From NCBI GenBank assembly GCA_964544955.1, contig CAZJEB010000013.1, forward strand, positions 1 through 36,029: 36,029 nt of DNA, given 5' to 3'. The first letter of the stretch is position 1. The number at the start of each line of letters is the position of its first letter. A model generated the notes under the pieces. It was given only the letters and a program-made list of their open reading frames with translations. It was not told the origin of the DNA and searched no databases. Positions 15,352 to 23,528 of the stretch are shown here, in pieces. The position numbers and the translations under genes were made by a program. Source of the stretch: JAAZPT01 sp964544955 (GTDB lineage Bacteria; Bacillota; Clostridia; Christensenellales; Aristaeellaceae).

Positions 15352-17658
15352 TTAATTTTTTAATGTATAAACATTATTACCAATACTATCTAAAATATAC
15401 TTACTACCGTTTAAACATATGGTTTTTAGTTTATCCTTAGTTATTATTTTAATTGTATAATTTTCACTTAAATAATCTGTGTTTAAAACAAGCTCCGTAT
15501 CCTTGTTTAAAACTTTACATTTATAGTTTTTGGTATAAGTAAATATTTCTGTATCAATAATACCCATATCACTATTATAAAATATTAATAGTGTGTTTTC
15601 ATTTTGCATAGGAATAACAGTATTTTCCTTAATGTAAACGCCAATCGTATCCTCTTTAACTTTTGGGCTTAGCCATTGGCCGCCTTCTATTATTTCATTA
15701 GTAAAAAAGTTTGCCCAATTACCTTTTGGCATATAAATATTATAATTATCATCATCAAAACAGGGGGCAACCATAAGGCTTTCACCAAACATATATTGGT
15801 TAACCGCCAGCTTGCTTGTATAATCATCTTGAAATGCTATTGCCATGCTTTCCATAATAGTATCAAAATTATTTGTAGCTTTTACTGCTTGGCTAATTAT
15901 ATAAGGCATTAAGCTTTTTCTAACACCATAATACTTACTAAATATTTCCTGGGCACTTTGGCTAAAGTTCCAAGGTTCCCTTGGGGTTTTACCATGAAAA
16001 CGGCTTAATGGAACAAAAAATCCAAATAGCATAGACCTTATATAGTCTATTTCATCAGGCATACATTCAAGGCCATTAAAGTCAGTGGTATAAAAACCTC
16101 CAATATCAAAGCCCCAAAAACCAACACCACTTGTTGCTAAGCTCAAACCACCATTAAGTATTGATGCATTATTGTATTGGCTTGATGAAGAATCACCCGC
16201 CCAGTTTGCAGGGAACATATGGCTCCCTGAGTACCCACTTCTACACCATATCATTCCAAGTTCATTCTTTTTTGCTTTAACATCACTAATAGCCTCATAA
16301 ACTGTTTTAGCAAATAAATAGGGTAAAATGTTATGGCCCTGTTCACCATTCATACCATTAGCAAATATTACATCCCTTGGTACCGCCTCGCCAAAATCTG
16401 TTTTTACTGCATCCACACCTTCTTCTAATACAGGTGTAATTCTTAGCTTATACCAATTAAGCATTTGTGGGTTTGTAAAATCCAAACAGGCAACCATATC
16501 CTTTGAAAAGGCTGTTGGGTAAAACATTTTAGGCTCATTACTGTTTTGTTCTTTAACAAAATAACCCTTTTCTTTTAAATTTTCAAATTCTTTTGAAGTT
16601 TCACTTACATATGGCCACATCCATAAGCAAAGGCGTATATTTTTGGTTTTAAGGTAGGCTATAAGCTCCTTATGGTTAGGGAATCTATTATCATCCCATA
16701 CCCAAGTGCCATTTTCGCTAGGGTATTGCCATGCATCAAGGTTTATTACAGCAATTTCTACACCATGTTCTTCCGCTTTTTCTACAACATCATAAACTTC
16801 TTCACTTGTGTTGTACACACAACGTGACATCCATAGGCCAAAAGCCCATTCGGGTATAAGTTTAGGCTTGCCTATTGCTTTAATAAAGTTTTGTTTTAAT
16901 GTTTTTAATTTGTCGCTTACACCAAACCTAATATCTAAAAAATCATCCTCAACTTCAATAAGGCAAGATTCTGCTGAGGTTTTTGCCATATCAAACCTTG
17001 TTTTGCTAAAGTTGTTTGAAAACAAGCTATATCCCCTATCACTAATATAAAAAGGGTGAGCCTTGTACATATCTTGGCTGTTTGTGCTAAGGGCATCTTT
17101 TTGCCATACAGTAATTTCTTGCCCCCTTTTATTAAACTCTGTAAAGGATTCACCAAAACCATAATAGGCCTCATTTGGCCTTGATAACAGGTTTAACCTA
17201 AACCTTGTAATATTGTTTTCATCATCTTCATCCCAACCTAAAGGCAGTGTTTTTAGCATATTATCAACATTGCTATCGTTAATATTTTCAGCCAAAACCA
17301 CTTTGTCTTTATAAACAACCTCAAAATAAAAAGGATTTTTATATATATTTATTTTAATATCGTTGTGTAGCACTTCAAAATAGTTAGTAAGCTCATTTAC
17401 TTTAGCATAGTAGGTGTTAAAGTTATATATTCCTGATGTTGCTTCGTTTTTTGAATTTTCTTTGTAGGTTATAAAGCGAAAACTATTGTTTTCTAAAGGG
17501 ATAAATTTAACCTTTGCCCTTTTGTTATAATATGTAATAACATTAAAAACTATTTCGTTTGTATCTGTATACCAACTATCAACTGATCTTAAAAAATCAT
17601 ACTTGTGTTTAAATATGGTTTTAACATCAGCTGTTTGTGGATTATAATATACTTTCAT
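15352..17658 (-). CDS. GH31 alpha-glycosidase, YicI/alpha-xylosidase-like
   Basis: A 768-aa cytoplasmic (no signal peptide) family 31 retaining glycosidase. The N-terminal beta-sandwich runs to about 250 and includes YYGFGESF. The TIM barrel contains the nucleophile motif VKTDFGEAVP with D421 and the acid/base region WAGDSSSS with D489, followed by GFWGFDIGGF and RFHGKTPREPW. The TDFGE form matches E. coli YicI, an alpha-xylosidase, more than maltase-type DMNE motifs. Alpha-xylosides (isoprimeverose from xyloglucan) are therefore a plausible substrate, but alpha-glucosides remain possible. It is the last gene of the binding protein-permease-esterase operon, starting 16 bases after the esterase stop. 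Confidence 0.9.
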   Translation of the reverse strand: MKVYYNPQTADVKTIFKHKYDFLRSVDSWYTDTNEIVFNVITYYNKRAKVKFIPLENNSFRFITYKENSKNEATSGIYNFNTYYAKVNELTNYFEVLHNDIKINIYKNPFYFEVVYKDKVVLAENINDSNVDNMLKTLPLGWDEDDENNITRFRLNLLSRPNEAYYGFGESFTEFNKRGQEITVWQKDALSTNSQDMYKAHPFYISDRGYSLFSNNFSKTRFDMAKTSAESCLIEVEDDFLDIRFGVSDKLKTLKQNFIKAIGKPKLIPEWAFGLWMSRCVYNTSEEVYDVVEKAEEHGVEIAVINLDAWQYPSENGTWVWDDNRFPNHKELIAYLKTKNIRLCLWMWPYVSETSKEFENLKEKGYFVKEQNSNEPKMFYPTAFSKDMVACLDFTNPQMLNWYKLRITPVLEEGVDAVKTDFGEAVPRDVIFANGMNGEQGHNILPYLFAKTVYEAISDVKAKKNELGMIWCRSGYSGSHMFPANWAGDSSSSQYNNASILNGGLSLATSGVGFWGFDIGGFYTTDFNGLECMPDEIDYIRSMLFGFFVPLSRFHGKTPREPWNFSQSAQEIFSKYYGVRKSLMPYIISQAVKATNNFDTIMESMAIAFQDDYTSKLAVNQYMFGESLMVAPCFDDDNYNIYMPKGNWANFFTNEIIEGGQWLSPKVKEDTIGVYIKENTVIPMQNENTLLIFYNSDMGIIDTEIFTYTKNYKCKVLNKDTELVLNTDYLSENYTIKIITKDKLKTICLNGSKYILDSIGNNVYTLKN

Positions 17659-17674
17659 TTAAATACTCACTTTG

Positions 17675-18478
17675 TTATATATTTCTACCCGCAGTATCCT
17701 TATACCCATCGCTACGGGGCAACCATTTTAGGAATTTATTTACCTGTATATCCCAAAAAGCCCATTCATGCCCATAGCCTTCCATGTAGTCGCATTGGTA
17801 TTTTATGCAATTATCATCCATAGCCTTTATAAATTGCTCAATTTCATCCTTAAGAAAATCCGTACTACCATAAGCAATATAAAAAGCTGGCATATTTAAC
17901 TTATCTTTAAGTAATAAATTAATAGGTTCATAATCTTCCGCCGTGGCTTTTTTATTATAACTTTTCATATTTTTTCTAAAAATAGTACAAGCTGGTGAAA
18001 ATGCCCCAACAGCTTTAAATTTTTTATAGTTTTTAAATCCATTAAGCATTGCGCCATATCCGCCCATGGAAAGGCCTGCAATATACCTATCCTCAGCCTT
18101 GTTTGATACAGGGAAAACACCCTCAACAAAATCTATAATTTCATCTATTAAACGTTCATAGTTAGGGTATGTGTTAAAGTTTGATTTTATAAAATTGCCT
18201 GTATCAACATAAAAATTGTTTTCACCAGAAAATGTAACCACTGCTATTTGTTGTTCCTCGGCATAGCGCTCAATTGATGTATAGCGCTCCCAAGTAGAAT
18301 AATCATTACAATAACCATGCAATAAGTAAACAACAGGGTATGGAAATTTTGGTTTATGGCTTGGCTTAGGGTTTATTGCCATATCAGTTTCAGTTGATGT
18401 TAGGCCAGGTATAATTACATTTATACCAATGGAACGATGTAGCGTATATGAAATAAAGTTTGAAGTAAAGTGTGGCAT
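17675..18478 (-). CDS. Esterase D-like alpha/beta hydrolase (carbohydrate or short-chain esterase)
   Basis: A 267-aa alpha/beta-hydrolase of the esterase D / tributyrin-esterase group. Visible: oxyanion region YLLHGYCNDYSTW, nucleophile elbow GLSMGGYG with S137, the acid in YGSTDFL and the catalytic histidine in GYGHEWAFWD. There is no signal peptide, so it acts on imported substrate. It lies between the permeases and the glycosidase, four bases after the permease gene, which suggests removal of acetyl (or other acyl) groups from imported oligosaccharides. A general carboxylesterase role is possible. Confidence 0.85.
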   Translation of the reverse strand: MPHFTSNFISYTLHRSIGINVIIPGLTSTETDMAINPKPSHKPKFPYPVVYLLHGYCNDYSTWERYTSIERYAEEQQIAVVTFSGENNFYVDTGNFIKSNFNTYPNYERLIDEIIDFVEGVFPVSNKAEDRYIAGLSMGGYGAMLNGFKNYKKFKAVGAFSPACTIFRKNMKSYNKKATAEDYEPINLLLKDKLNMPAFYIAYGSTDFLKDEIEQFIKAMDDNCIKYQCDYMEGYGHEWAFWDIQVNKFLKWLPRSDGYKDTAGRNI

Positions 18479-18482
18479 TATA

Positions 18483-19313
18483 TTATCCTTTCACGGCACC
18501 ACTTGTTATGCCCTCTATAATGTATTTTTGGCAAGCGAAGTAGAATATTACTATGGGTATTAGTGCAATAATTATCATTGCCATAAGGTGCCCATAATCT
18601 ACAGACCCATAGCCTCCAGTTAAATACTGTATAGCAATAGGTAAAGTTCTAAATTCCGAGCCTAATATAATATAAGGCAACAAGAAGTCATTCCATATCC
18701 ACATACCATTTAAAATAGCTATTGTTATGTTTATAGGCTTTAAAACAGGAAAAACAACCCTAAAAAACATTGTTATAGGGTTACAGCCATCTATTAAGGC
18801 CGCCTCTTCAAGGGATAATGGTACACCTTTTACAAAGCCTGAATACATAAATATTGATAAGCCTGCCCCAAAGCCCCAATAAAGCACTAATATGCCTACT
18901 GGGGATGTTAGTTTTAAAGTATCCGCTGTTTTGGACATAGTAAACATTACCATTTGGAAGGGCACAACCATGCTAATTATAAACAAGTAATATAAAAAGC
19001 TGGTAAATTTTCCCTTTACCCTTGTAATATACCAAGCTGCCATAGAGCATAATAAAAGTATGCCCGCAACAGAGAATACTGTAATAAATACAGAATAGCC
19101 AAAAGCCTTATATATGCCAGTTTTCTCTGCACCAACTATATAGTTTTTAAAATCAACAAAGTTTGCTTTGTTTAAAAAAGAAAATGGTTCTGTTGATATA
19201 TATAATGTGCTTTTAAAGGAGTTAAGGAGCACAAGGAATATTGGGAATAAAAATGCTAATGATAATAGCACTAATACGGCATAAAGAAGTTTTGATTTGT
19301 TTGCCTTTGCCAC
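18483..19313 (-). CDS. Sugar ABC transporter permease, MalG/LacG type
   Basis: A 276-aa inner-membrane permease with about six membrane segments. The cytoplasmic EAA loop, EEAALIDGCNPITMFFRVVFPVLKP near residues 180-205, docks the ATPase. It belongs to the CUT1 class of oligosaccharide importers. The start is a GTG at 19313, one base after the stop of the other permease; the AAGGAGG site is inside that gene. Partner subunits are the permease and binding protein upstream; no ATPase gene is in the operon. Confidence 0.93.
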   Translation of the reverse strand: MAKANKSKLLYAVLVLLSLAFLFPIFLVLLNSFKSTLYISTEPFSFLNKANFVDFKNYIVGAEKTGIYKAFGYSVFITVFSVAGILLLCSMAAWYITRVKGKFTSFLYYLFIISMVVPFQMVMFTMSKTADTLKLTSPVGILVLYWGFGAGLSIFMYSGFVKGVPLSLEEAALIDGCNPITMFFRVVFPVLKPINITIAILNGMWIWNDFLLPYIILGSEFRTLPIAIQYLTGGYGSVDYGHLMAMIIIALIPIVIFYFACQKYIIEGITSGAVKG

Positions 19314-19314
19314 C

Positions 19315-20160
19315 TTACTCCACCTCCTTAGACCTTGTAAGCTTAATTTGTAAAAATGTAATTATTACAACCATAAGTGTGAATATTACGGCCTTAGCTT
19401 GCCCTATACCTGCAAAACCAATGCGTTTATAATAGGTGTTATATATATCCAGGGCAAGCATAGTCGTTTGCCCCCTTGGTGCACCATTTGTTAAAGCAAA
19501 GTTTTGGTCAAACATTTTAAAGCCACCTGATAGGGTTAAGAAAAGGCATATTGTAATTGCAGGCATAACAAGGGGTATTTTTATGTTTTTAAGCACTTGC
19601 CACTTGTTTGCCCCATCAACTTCCGCTGCTTCCATAAGCTCTGAAGGTATTGATTGTAAACCAGCAATATAAATTATCATTAAATAACCAATCATTTGCC
19701 AGTTGTATAGTATTACCATACCCCAAAAACCATACTTAGCAGAGTAGGTTATATCAACCCCTACGGTTCTTATAAGCACGCCATTTATTACTATTTGCCA
19801 AATATAACCAAGAACTATTCCACCAATTAAGTTTGGCATAAAAAATATAGTTCTAAAGGTGTTTGTACCCTTTATACCCTTTGTTAACAGCAGGGCAAGG
19901 GCAAAGGCAAATATGTTTGTTGTAATTATTGAAACTGCTGCAAACCTAACTGTAAATGATAATGCACTCAAAAAGCCCCTTGTATCCTTAAAAACAAAGG
20001 CATAGTTATCAAAGCCTACAAACTTAGCATCACTTACAGTTTTAAAGCTAGTAAATGATAGATAAATGCCCGATAACAAGGGGAATATAAAGGCTATAAA
20101 GTATACAATTAATATGGGCAACATAAATACTGCAAAGTATTTTTTATATGTTTTTTGCAT
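19315..20160 (-). CDS. Sugar ABC transporter permease, MalF/UgpA/LacF type
   Basis: A 281-aa membrane permease with six hydrophobic segments, starting ATG at 20160. The EAA loop is MEAAEVDGANKWQVLKNIKIPLVMP near residues 177-202. It would form the translocation pore as a heterodimer with the MalG-type subunit encoded next. It lies downstream of the binding-protein gene, separated by a stable hairpin that probably lowers its expression relative to the binding protein. Confidence 0.93.
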   Translation of the reverse strand: MQKTYKKYFAVFMLPILIVYFIAFIFPLLSGIYLSFTSFKTVSDAKFVGFDNYAFVFKDTRGFLSALSFTVRFAAVSIITTNIFAFALALLLTKGIKGTNTFRTIFFMPNLIGGIVLGYIWQIVINGVLIRTVGVDITYSAKYGFWGMVILYNWQMIGYLMIIYIAGLQSIPSELMEAAEVDGANKWQVLKNIKIPLVMPAITICLFLTLSGGFKMFDQNFALTNGAPRGQTTMLALDIYNTYYKRIGFAGIGQAKAVIFTLMVVIITFLQIKLTRSKEVE

Positions 20161-20178
20161 TATATACCATCCTATAAA

Positions 20179-20212
20179 AAGAAAATGCCCGAATGAAGAT
20201 CATTCGGGCATA
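20179..20212 (-). terminator. Intra-operon hairpin / partial terminator after the binding-protein gene
   Basis: Perfect 11-bp stem: ATGCCCGAATG (20185-20195), loop AAGAT, CATTCGGGCAT (20201-20211). On the minus strand it is followed by TTTTCTTTTT. It sits between the binding protein and permease genes, as in many sugar operons where it protects the upstream message and reduces read-through. Confidence 0.75.
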
Positions 20213-20220
20213 AATATTAA

Positions 20221-21543
20221 TTATTTATTTGCATTAACTATATCAGCTTCAACAGCCCAATCTTCTATTGCTAATTGAACAACTTCTGCCCAATCAATTT
20301 GTTCTTGTGCGTAAGCAAGCAAGTTAGCACCGTAATTTGATTTCCATTGGTCAGATGGTATTAAACTAACAACCCATGGATAACCTTTTTTACCCTTAGC
20401 GGTTATTTCATTTTCGCTTGCAAATAGGTAGTTTGTATATTCTGCATCAGCCATTGTGGTAAATGGTGTAACAAATTGAAGGTCTTTAGCTACGAATTCT
20501 TTGCCTTTTTCAGAGCTGAACAACCATTCTAAAAATGCTAATGATGCTTTTTGGTTAGCTTCGGAAGATTTTGTGTTTATGCACATATATTGGCTAGCGC
20601 CAACGCTTAAGCCCATTGCTTCCTCGCCTTCAACGCCAATTGTAATTGGGATAAAGCCAACATCTTCGGGTTTAACTGTTGTGCCTTCTGTGCCAATTAT
20701 TTGGCCCCAGCTCCAGTCGCCGTTTTGTACCATAGCGCATTTGCCTAAAGCAAATTCTGCCATGGAGTCTGATACTGTTTTTTGGCCAACTAGTTTACGC
20801 TCTATTAGTGAGTTGTTCAAGTAAAGGTCAAATATGTTTTTAAAGTTCTCAGCATATTTAAACTCTAGTGGAGGTATTTTACCAGCTGTATCAGTATCGC
20901 CAAATTCCCAATATAAAGGTGTATTCATAAGGTGGGTTTGGAATCTCCAGTCATCACCTGGTTTCATAGATGTAGATGCAAATACGCCCTCTATACCTAA
21001 TTTTTCCTTATTAGCTTGCATATCTTCTACAACAGCCTTTAGGTTAGCAAAGGTAAATAAGTCATCTATTGAGGTAACTTCTGTGGCTTTGCCTTCCATT
21101 TCAAAATACTTATTTAATATAGCTTTGTTTACAATAATACCCCACGCTTCTAGTGCGTATGATATTCCGTAAATTTTATCGTCAGCCTTCATTGTATAAG
21201 TATCATCAGCAAGGAAGGATGCAAGTTTTGAATCTGTTAAATCAGCTGCATATTCTTGCCATTGTGAGAACATAAGAGGTGAATCCACAACAAATATAGT
21301 TGGAGCTTCTTCCTTATCCATTTCCTTTGTTAAGGTTTGTGCGTATGTGCCTGATGCAGCTGTAACAACGCGTGTTGCCACGCCTGTTTCTTCCTGATAG
21401 GCTTTGGCGATTTTTTCAAATGCCTCTGTTACTTCCGGTTTGTAGTTTAAAAAATAAATACTTCCGGCTTCTTCCCCCATGCCAACTGTTGTAAACATGC
21501 TAAAAACTAACATAATTACAAGCAAAAAGCTTAATTTTTTCAT
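20221..21543 (-). CDS. Sugar ABC transporter substrate-binding protein (no lipobox)
   Basis: A 440-aa extracellular solute-binding protein of the maltose/oligosaccharide type. It has an N-terminal export signal (1-23), then YFLNYKPEVTEAFEKIAKAYQEETG, which is the usual first lobe, and a downstream FLEWLFSSEKGKEFV segment typical of the family. Unusually for a Gram-positive binding protein there is no cysteine in the signal region (the cleavage region reads MFTTVGMGEEAG). Lipid anchoring is therefore not predicted; it may be held by an uncleaved signal or released. First gene of the operon, with AGGAGG before the ATG and its own promoter. Confidence 0.92.
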   Translation of the reverse strand: MKKLSFLLVIMLVFSMFTTVGMGEEAGSIYFLNYKPEVTEAFEKIAKAYQEETGVATRVVTAASGTYAQTLTKEMDKEEAPTIFVVDSPLMFSQWQEYAADLTDSKLASFLADDTYTMKADDKIYGISYALEAWGIIVNKAILNKYFEMEGKATEVTSIDDLFTFANLKAVVEDMQANKEKLGIEGVFASTSMKPGDDWRFQTHLMNTPLYWEFGDTDTAGKIPPLEFKYAENFKNIFDLYLNNSLIERKLVGQKTVSDSMAEFALGKCAMVQNGDWSWGQIIGTEGTTVKPEDVGFIPITIGVEGEEAMGLSVGASQYMCINTKSSEANQKASLAFLEWLFSSEKGKEFVAKDLQFVTPFTTMADAEYTNYLFASENEITAKGKKGYPWVVSLIPSDQWKSNYGANLLAYAQEQIDWAEVVQLAIEDWAVEADIVNANK

Positions 21544-21600
21544 AGTATCCTCCTATAAAATAATATAAAATTTTCAACACTCAAACGTGTTTATATTTTG

Positions 21601-21629
21601 ATGCTATCACAAACCTGATAAAATTTCAA
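21601..21629 (-). promoter_or_regulatory. Promoter of the sugar transport operon
   Basis: TTGAAA (21629-21624), a 17-base spacer and TAGCAT (21606-21601) with TGA before it (extended -10). A short AAAC-N2-GTTT inverted repeat lies downstream near 21584-21593. It could be part of a LacI-type operator, but it is too weak to call. Confidence 0.5.
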
Positions 21630-21640
21630 CAAGCTAAAAA

Positions 21641-23392
21641 TTATGATTTGTTACTTATATAGGCTATATCTTCTGGGCTTAAGGCCACTAAAAGCGTTTT
21701 AAAATTTTTATATGTAACAAAACCTGTTGGGGTACCTGGAGCTTTTTTTACATGTTTTTTAAGTGTATAATCTACATTTACTGTTGGGCTGTTCTTTGCC
21801 TTGCTAAAGTAGGCCGCAAGTTTTGCCGCAAACAACAAAGTATTATCTGGAATTTGTTGTTCGCTTTTTATTATTACATGTGAGCCTGCCATTCCTTGCA
21901 CATGCAGCCATGTTTCATTTGGTTTTGCCTTTAATGTAAGCCTTTCGTTTTGTGCGCTATTTTTACCCACAAATACATCAATACTATCAGGGGACATAAA
22001 GTGCAAGGGTTTACTTTGTGAGCTAACCTTGTTTTTGGATTTTAGTTTATCCTTTTTTATAAAGTTTGCATCTATTAGGGATTGTTTAATTTCCGCAATT
22101 TCTGCCATAGTGGTACAATTATCTAAATCTAGAATATTGCCCTCCAAAAACAGCATATCACGAAGTATATCTTCCTTTTGGCCTACGGCAAGTTCCATAG
22201 CTGTGCGATGTTTTCTATATTTTTTAAAATAGTTTTGGGCATTTTCACTAAAGGATACTGTTGGGTTTAATGGTATAGCAACCTTGGGCATACCCTCAAG
22301 GTAATAGTTAGTTAAATAAACAGTTTCGCTTCCCTTAGGGGCATTTTTAAGTTCATGAAAAGATGATGTTAACAATTCACCATAAAGCTTATATTCTTCT
22401 GCTTTTTTAGAGTCACCTAATATTTCCTCAATTTGGTTTAGTTTGTTTTCACTTCTTGCTATAAGATTATTTATTAATTTGCGTAAATCCGCACTTTGTT
22501 GGTTAATTTTATTCCTTAAATCCCTTTTAGCGTAAAAGCTATCCATAGCTGCGCTAAGGCTTTCAGTATATACAATATTTGAGTCTATATACTGGCTATA
22601 TTCAAAGGGGAAAAAGTCAACTGGGGTTTTATCATAATCAAAAACCATGTTTGGCTTATAAATTTCATGCAGATTATTATAAAAATTGATAAGACCATCT
22701 ACGAATATTTCGCCTGTAATATCATCCTTAAAGGCATCATATTTATTACTAATTCTAAAACTAATTTCAGTAGCCGATTGTTTTGATAGGCCAAGTATAT
22801 TATTAAATATTATATTATCTATTTTACCTAGGGAGTTATTATATACCTCCAAAAGATTTTCCTTTGAAAAATTCAATGGGCTAAGCTTTGTTTGGGAAGG
22901 TGGGTTTTGATAGTCCATACCAGGTTGAACAAGGCGAACACGGCTCATTTCATGGTTTACATGAAAAATTGAATCTATAATTTTATTGTTTTCATTAACA
23001 AGTATAATATTTGAATGCTTGCCCATAATTTCTATTATAATTTTTTTATCAACTATATCCCCAAGCTCGTTCATGCCCTCAAATACTATATGAATAATTC
23101 TATCAAAATCAAACTGATAAAGGTTTTTAAGCCTTGCACCATATAGATGTTTACGCATAAGCATACACATCATAGGTGGCTCGGTTGGGTTTTCTAATTT
23201 TTCATCGGTAAAGTGAACCCTTGCATAGCTGGCATTTGCACTTATATTAAGCCTATAGTTTTTACTGTTATTCCTTAATGCTATAACTATGCTATCCCTA
23301 CTAGGTTGCATAATTTTATCCACCCTTGCACCTATAAGCTCTTTAGCTAATTCCTTTGCCACAAATGCAAGCATTAAACCATCCATTGGCAT
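21641..23392 (-). CDS. rqcH: Rqc2/RqcH homologue (NFACT protein)
   Basis: RqcH binds 50S subunits that still carry peptidyl-tRNA and adds C-terminal alanine tails that mark the chain for degradation. Older annotations call it fibronectin-binding protein FbpA/YloA. The 583-aa product has NFACT-N from MPMDGLMLAFVAKEL onward. It keeps the conserved Asp-Arg pair at D97-R98, needed for tailing in the B. subtilis protein. A helical coiled-coil middle spans about 290-440. NFACT-R spans about 460-565 (DVFVGKNSAQNERLT, ETWLHVQGMAGSHVII). Start ATG at 23392 after AAAGGAGG. Monocistronic, divergent from ppk1. Confidence 0.93.
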   Translation of the reverse strand: MPMDGLMLAFVAKELAKELIGARVDKIMQPSRDSIVIALRNNSKNYRLNISANASYARVHFTDEKLENPTEPPMMCMLMRKHLYGARLKNLYQFDFDRIIHIVFEGMNELGDIVDKKIIIEIMGKHSNIILVNENNKIIDSIFHVNHEMSRVRLVQPGMDYQNPPSQTKLSPLNFSKENLLEVYNNSLGKIDNIIFNNILGLSKQSATEISFRISNKYDAFKDDITGEIFVDGLINFYNNLHEIYKPNMVFDYDKTPVDFFPFEYSQYIDSNIVYTESLSAAMDSFYAKRDLRNKINQQSADLRKLINNLIARSENKLNQIEEILGDSKKAEEYKLYGELLTSSFHELKNAPKGSETVYLTNYYLEGMPKVAIPLNPTVSFSENAQNYFKKYRKHRTAMELAVGQKEDILRDMLFLEGNILDLDNCTTMAEIAEIKQSLIDANFIKKDKLKSKNKVSSQSKPLHFMSPDSIDVFVGKNSAQNERLTLKAKPNETWLHVQGMAGSHVIIKSEQQIPDNTLLFAAKLAAYFSKAKNSPTVNVDYTLKKHVKKAPGTPTGFVTYKNFKTLLVALSPEDIAYISNKS

Positions 23393-23419
23393 AGCATTAC
23401 CTCCTTTTTACATAGAACT

Positions 23420-23449
23420 ATAATAGCATTTTAATTGTTTAATTACCAA
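23420..23449 (-). promoter_or_regulatory. Promoter of rqcH
   Basis: TTGGTA (23449-23444), an 18-base spacer and TATTAT (23425-23420) preceded by TGC (extended -10). Confidence 0.45.
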
Positions 23450-23468
23450 TGTTTTGTTGTTTGTATTA

Positions 23469-23497
23469 TTGCACAGTAATACAAATTAATGTATTAT
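23469..23497 (+). promoter_or_regulatory. Promoter of ppk1 with an embedded palindrome
   Basis: TTGCAC (23469-23474), a 17-base spacer and TATTAT (23492-23497). A second TATAAT occurs at 23506-23511 but has no good -35. The inverted repeat TAATACA-N6-TGTATTA (23477-23496) fills the spacer and covers most of the -10, so a bound protein would block polymerase. Confidence 0.45.
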
Positions 23498-23528
23498 AGA
23501 TAGCATATAATATATGGATGGTGATTAA

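Noticed and set aside
15352..21543. Sugar operon as a mobile genomic island
   Set aside because: No integrase, transposase, direct repeats or clear base-composition shift at its borders; both flanks are ordinary terminators and promoters.
21584..21593. Possible catabolite (cre) or LacI-type operator in front of the sugar operon
   Set aside because: Only AAAC-N2-GTTT is symmetric and the match to the cre pattern is poor; it was noted in the promoter entry but not called as a site.
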